Below are positions 63,549 through 64,000 of a DNA stretch of 64,000 bases, piece by piece. Source of the stretch: Frigidibacter oleivorans (GTDB lineage: Bacteria; Pseudomonadota; Alphaproteobacteria; Rhodobacterales; Rhodobacteraceae); contig NZ_RJRZ01000009.1 of the NCBI RefSeq assembly GCF_003993775.1, positions 62,001 through 126,000 of the forward strand, given 5' to 3'. Under the pieces are notes generated by a model that was not told the origin of the DNA, did no database searches, and saw only the letters and a list, made by a program, of their open reading frames with translations. Both the position numbers and the translations under genes were made by a program. Position 1 is the stretch's first letter, and every line of letters begins with the position of its first letter.

Positions 63549-63985
63549 GCCCCCCGGCCGCCATCCGGGCCGCCATCCGTTCCGCCGTCTGGACCCGCGG
63601 GCGGCAGGTCGAGCAGCCGCCGCACCTCGGCCCGCAGGTCCTTCAGCTCGAAGGGTTTGGCGATGAACCCGTCGGCGCCGAGCGCCAGGCCCTTGCGCCG
63701 CTCGATGGCAGAGCCGCGCGCGGTCATCATCAGGATCTTCACATCCGCGAGGTCCGGGTCCATCCGCACGCCCTGGCAGATCTCGTATCCCGACATTTCG
63801 GGCAAGACCACGTCCAGCAGCACGAGGTCGGGATGGGTGGCGCGGATCTGCCGGATCGCCTCGCCGCCGTTCGACACCCGGTCATGGGCCAGCCCCTCGC
63901 GCGCGATCAGGTAGCCCAGCGCGGCGGCGATATTGTCCTCGTCCTCGACCACCAGAACCCGTCGCTGTCTGACCGGCGCGGCCAT
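63545..63985 (-). CDS. CheY-like response regulator coupled to the exonuclease fusion
   Basis: 146 residues, a single receiver domain. Phospho-acceptor Asp58 in VLLDVVLPEMSG, acidic pair Glu14/Asp15, switch Thr88 and Lys110 in IAKPF are all present. After about residue 125 only a Gly/Pro/Asp-rich tail remains, so there is no DNA-binding output domain. Strong ribosome-binding site (GGGGAGGGG) at the window edge. Its stop overlaps the start of the PAS/exonuclease gene, making one transcript. Confidence 0.93.
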   Translation of the reverse strand: MAAPVRQRRVLVVEDEDNIAAALGYLIAREGLAHDRVSNGGEAIRQIRATHPDLVLLDVVLPEMSGYEICQGVRMDPDLADVKILMMTARGSAIERRKGLALGADGFIAKPFELKDLRAEVRRLLDLPPAGPDGGTDGGPDGGRGA

Positions 63986-64000
63986 GATCCCCTCCCCGTC

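Overview
The window is very GC-rich DNA from an alphaproteobacterium, most likely a member of the Rhodobacteraceae (Rhodobacter/Paracoccus-like). This rests on gene content and order: the Flp/Tad pilus locus with an OmpA-like lipoprotein between cpaC and cpaE, a proline/glutamate-rich TolA, an ftsH translated from TTG, a phosphatidylcholine synthase, and a DUF1127 micro-protein behind a heat-shock-like promoter. I cannot assign a genus from sequence reading alone. The window is nearly all coding. I saw no rRNA, tRNA, insertion sequence, prophage or CRISPR array.

Layout: 1-1340, 3' part of topA. 1456-4987, a CoA-transferase operon (scoA, scoB) split by two SGNH/GSCFA-like genes, then a small GNAT protein. 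5017-6015, a secreted lytic transglycosylase. 6263-17422, a Tad pilus operon: two nearly identical Flp pilins, a third pilin-like gene, cpaB, cpaC, ompA-like, cpaE, cpaF, tadB, tadC, two TPR lipoproteins and a prepilin peptidase. 17395-20592, a GT-C-like membrane protein and an AAA ATPase. 20664-23749, a helicase/PdeM DNA-repair pair. 23845-27166, hotdog thioesterase, folD, chorismate mutase, a 26-residue membrane peptide, a MOSC protein and a SAM methyltransferase. 27175-36981, a long minus-strand Tol-Pal run (unknown-ybgC, then tolQ-tolR-tolA-tolB-pal-cpoB-tilS-ftsH). 37107-38210, an alpha/beta hydrolase. 38223-41628, ruvC-ruvA-htpX-ruvB. 41987-44403, DUF1127, a membrane protein, prmA and msrA. 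44602-46438, a PF03640 secreted protein with an ECF sigma/anti-sigma pair. 46464-53317, priA, an Rrf2 regulator with a thioredoxin-reductase-like enzyme, DUF484-xerC, an EF-hand protein and pcsA. 53433-61411, a hydrolase-like protein, ileS, truncated haemoglobin, ycjF-ycjX and truA. 61425-63985, a two-gene signalling unit.

How it fits together: most genes are housekeeping envelope, translation and DNA-repair functions in tight operons with many ATGA stop-start overlaps. The accessory-looking parts are the Tad pilus, the split scoAB operon, the sigma/anti-sigma unit and the right edge. At the right edge, a CheY-like response regulator overlaps a membrane protein that joins a PAS-like region and a kinase-like core lacking its histidine to an intact DEDDh 3'-5' exonuclease. 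That fusion is the most unusual object in the window. Other points worth a second look are the loss of both signature lysines in CpaE, the D-W variant of the Flp processing motif, a three-copy hairpin-plus-motif intergenic repeat, the RpoH-like promoter and nested palindromes at the DUF1127 gene, and the 26-residue peptide.
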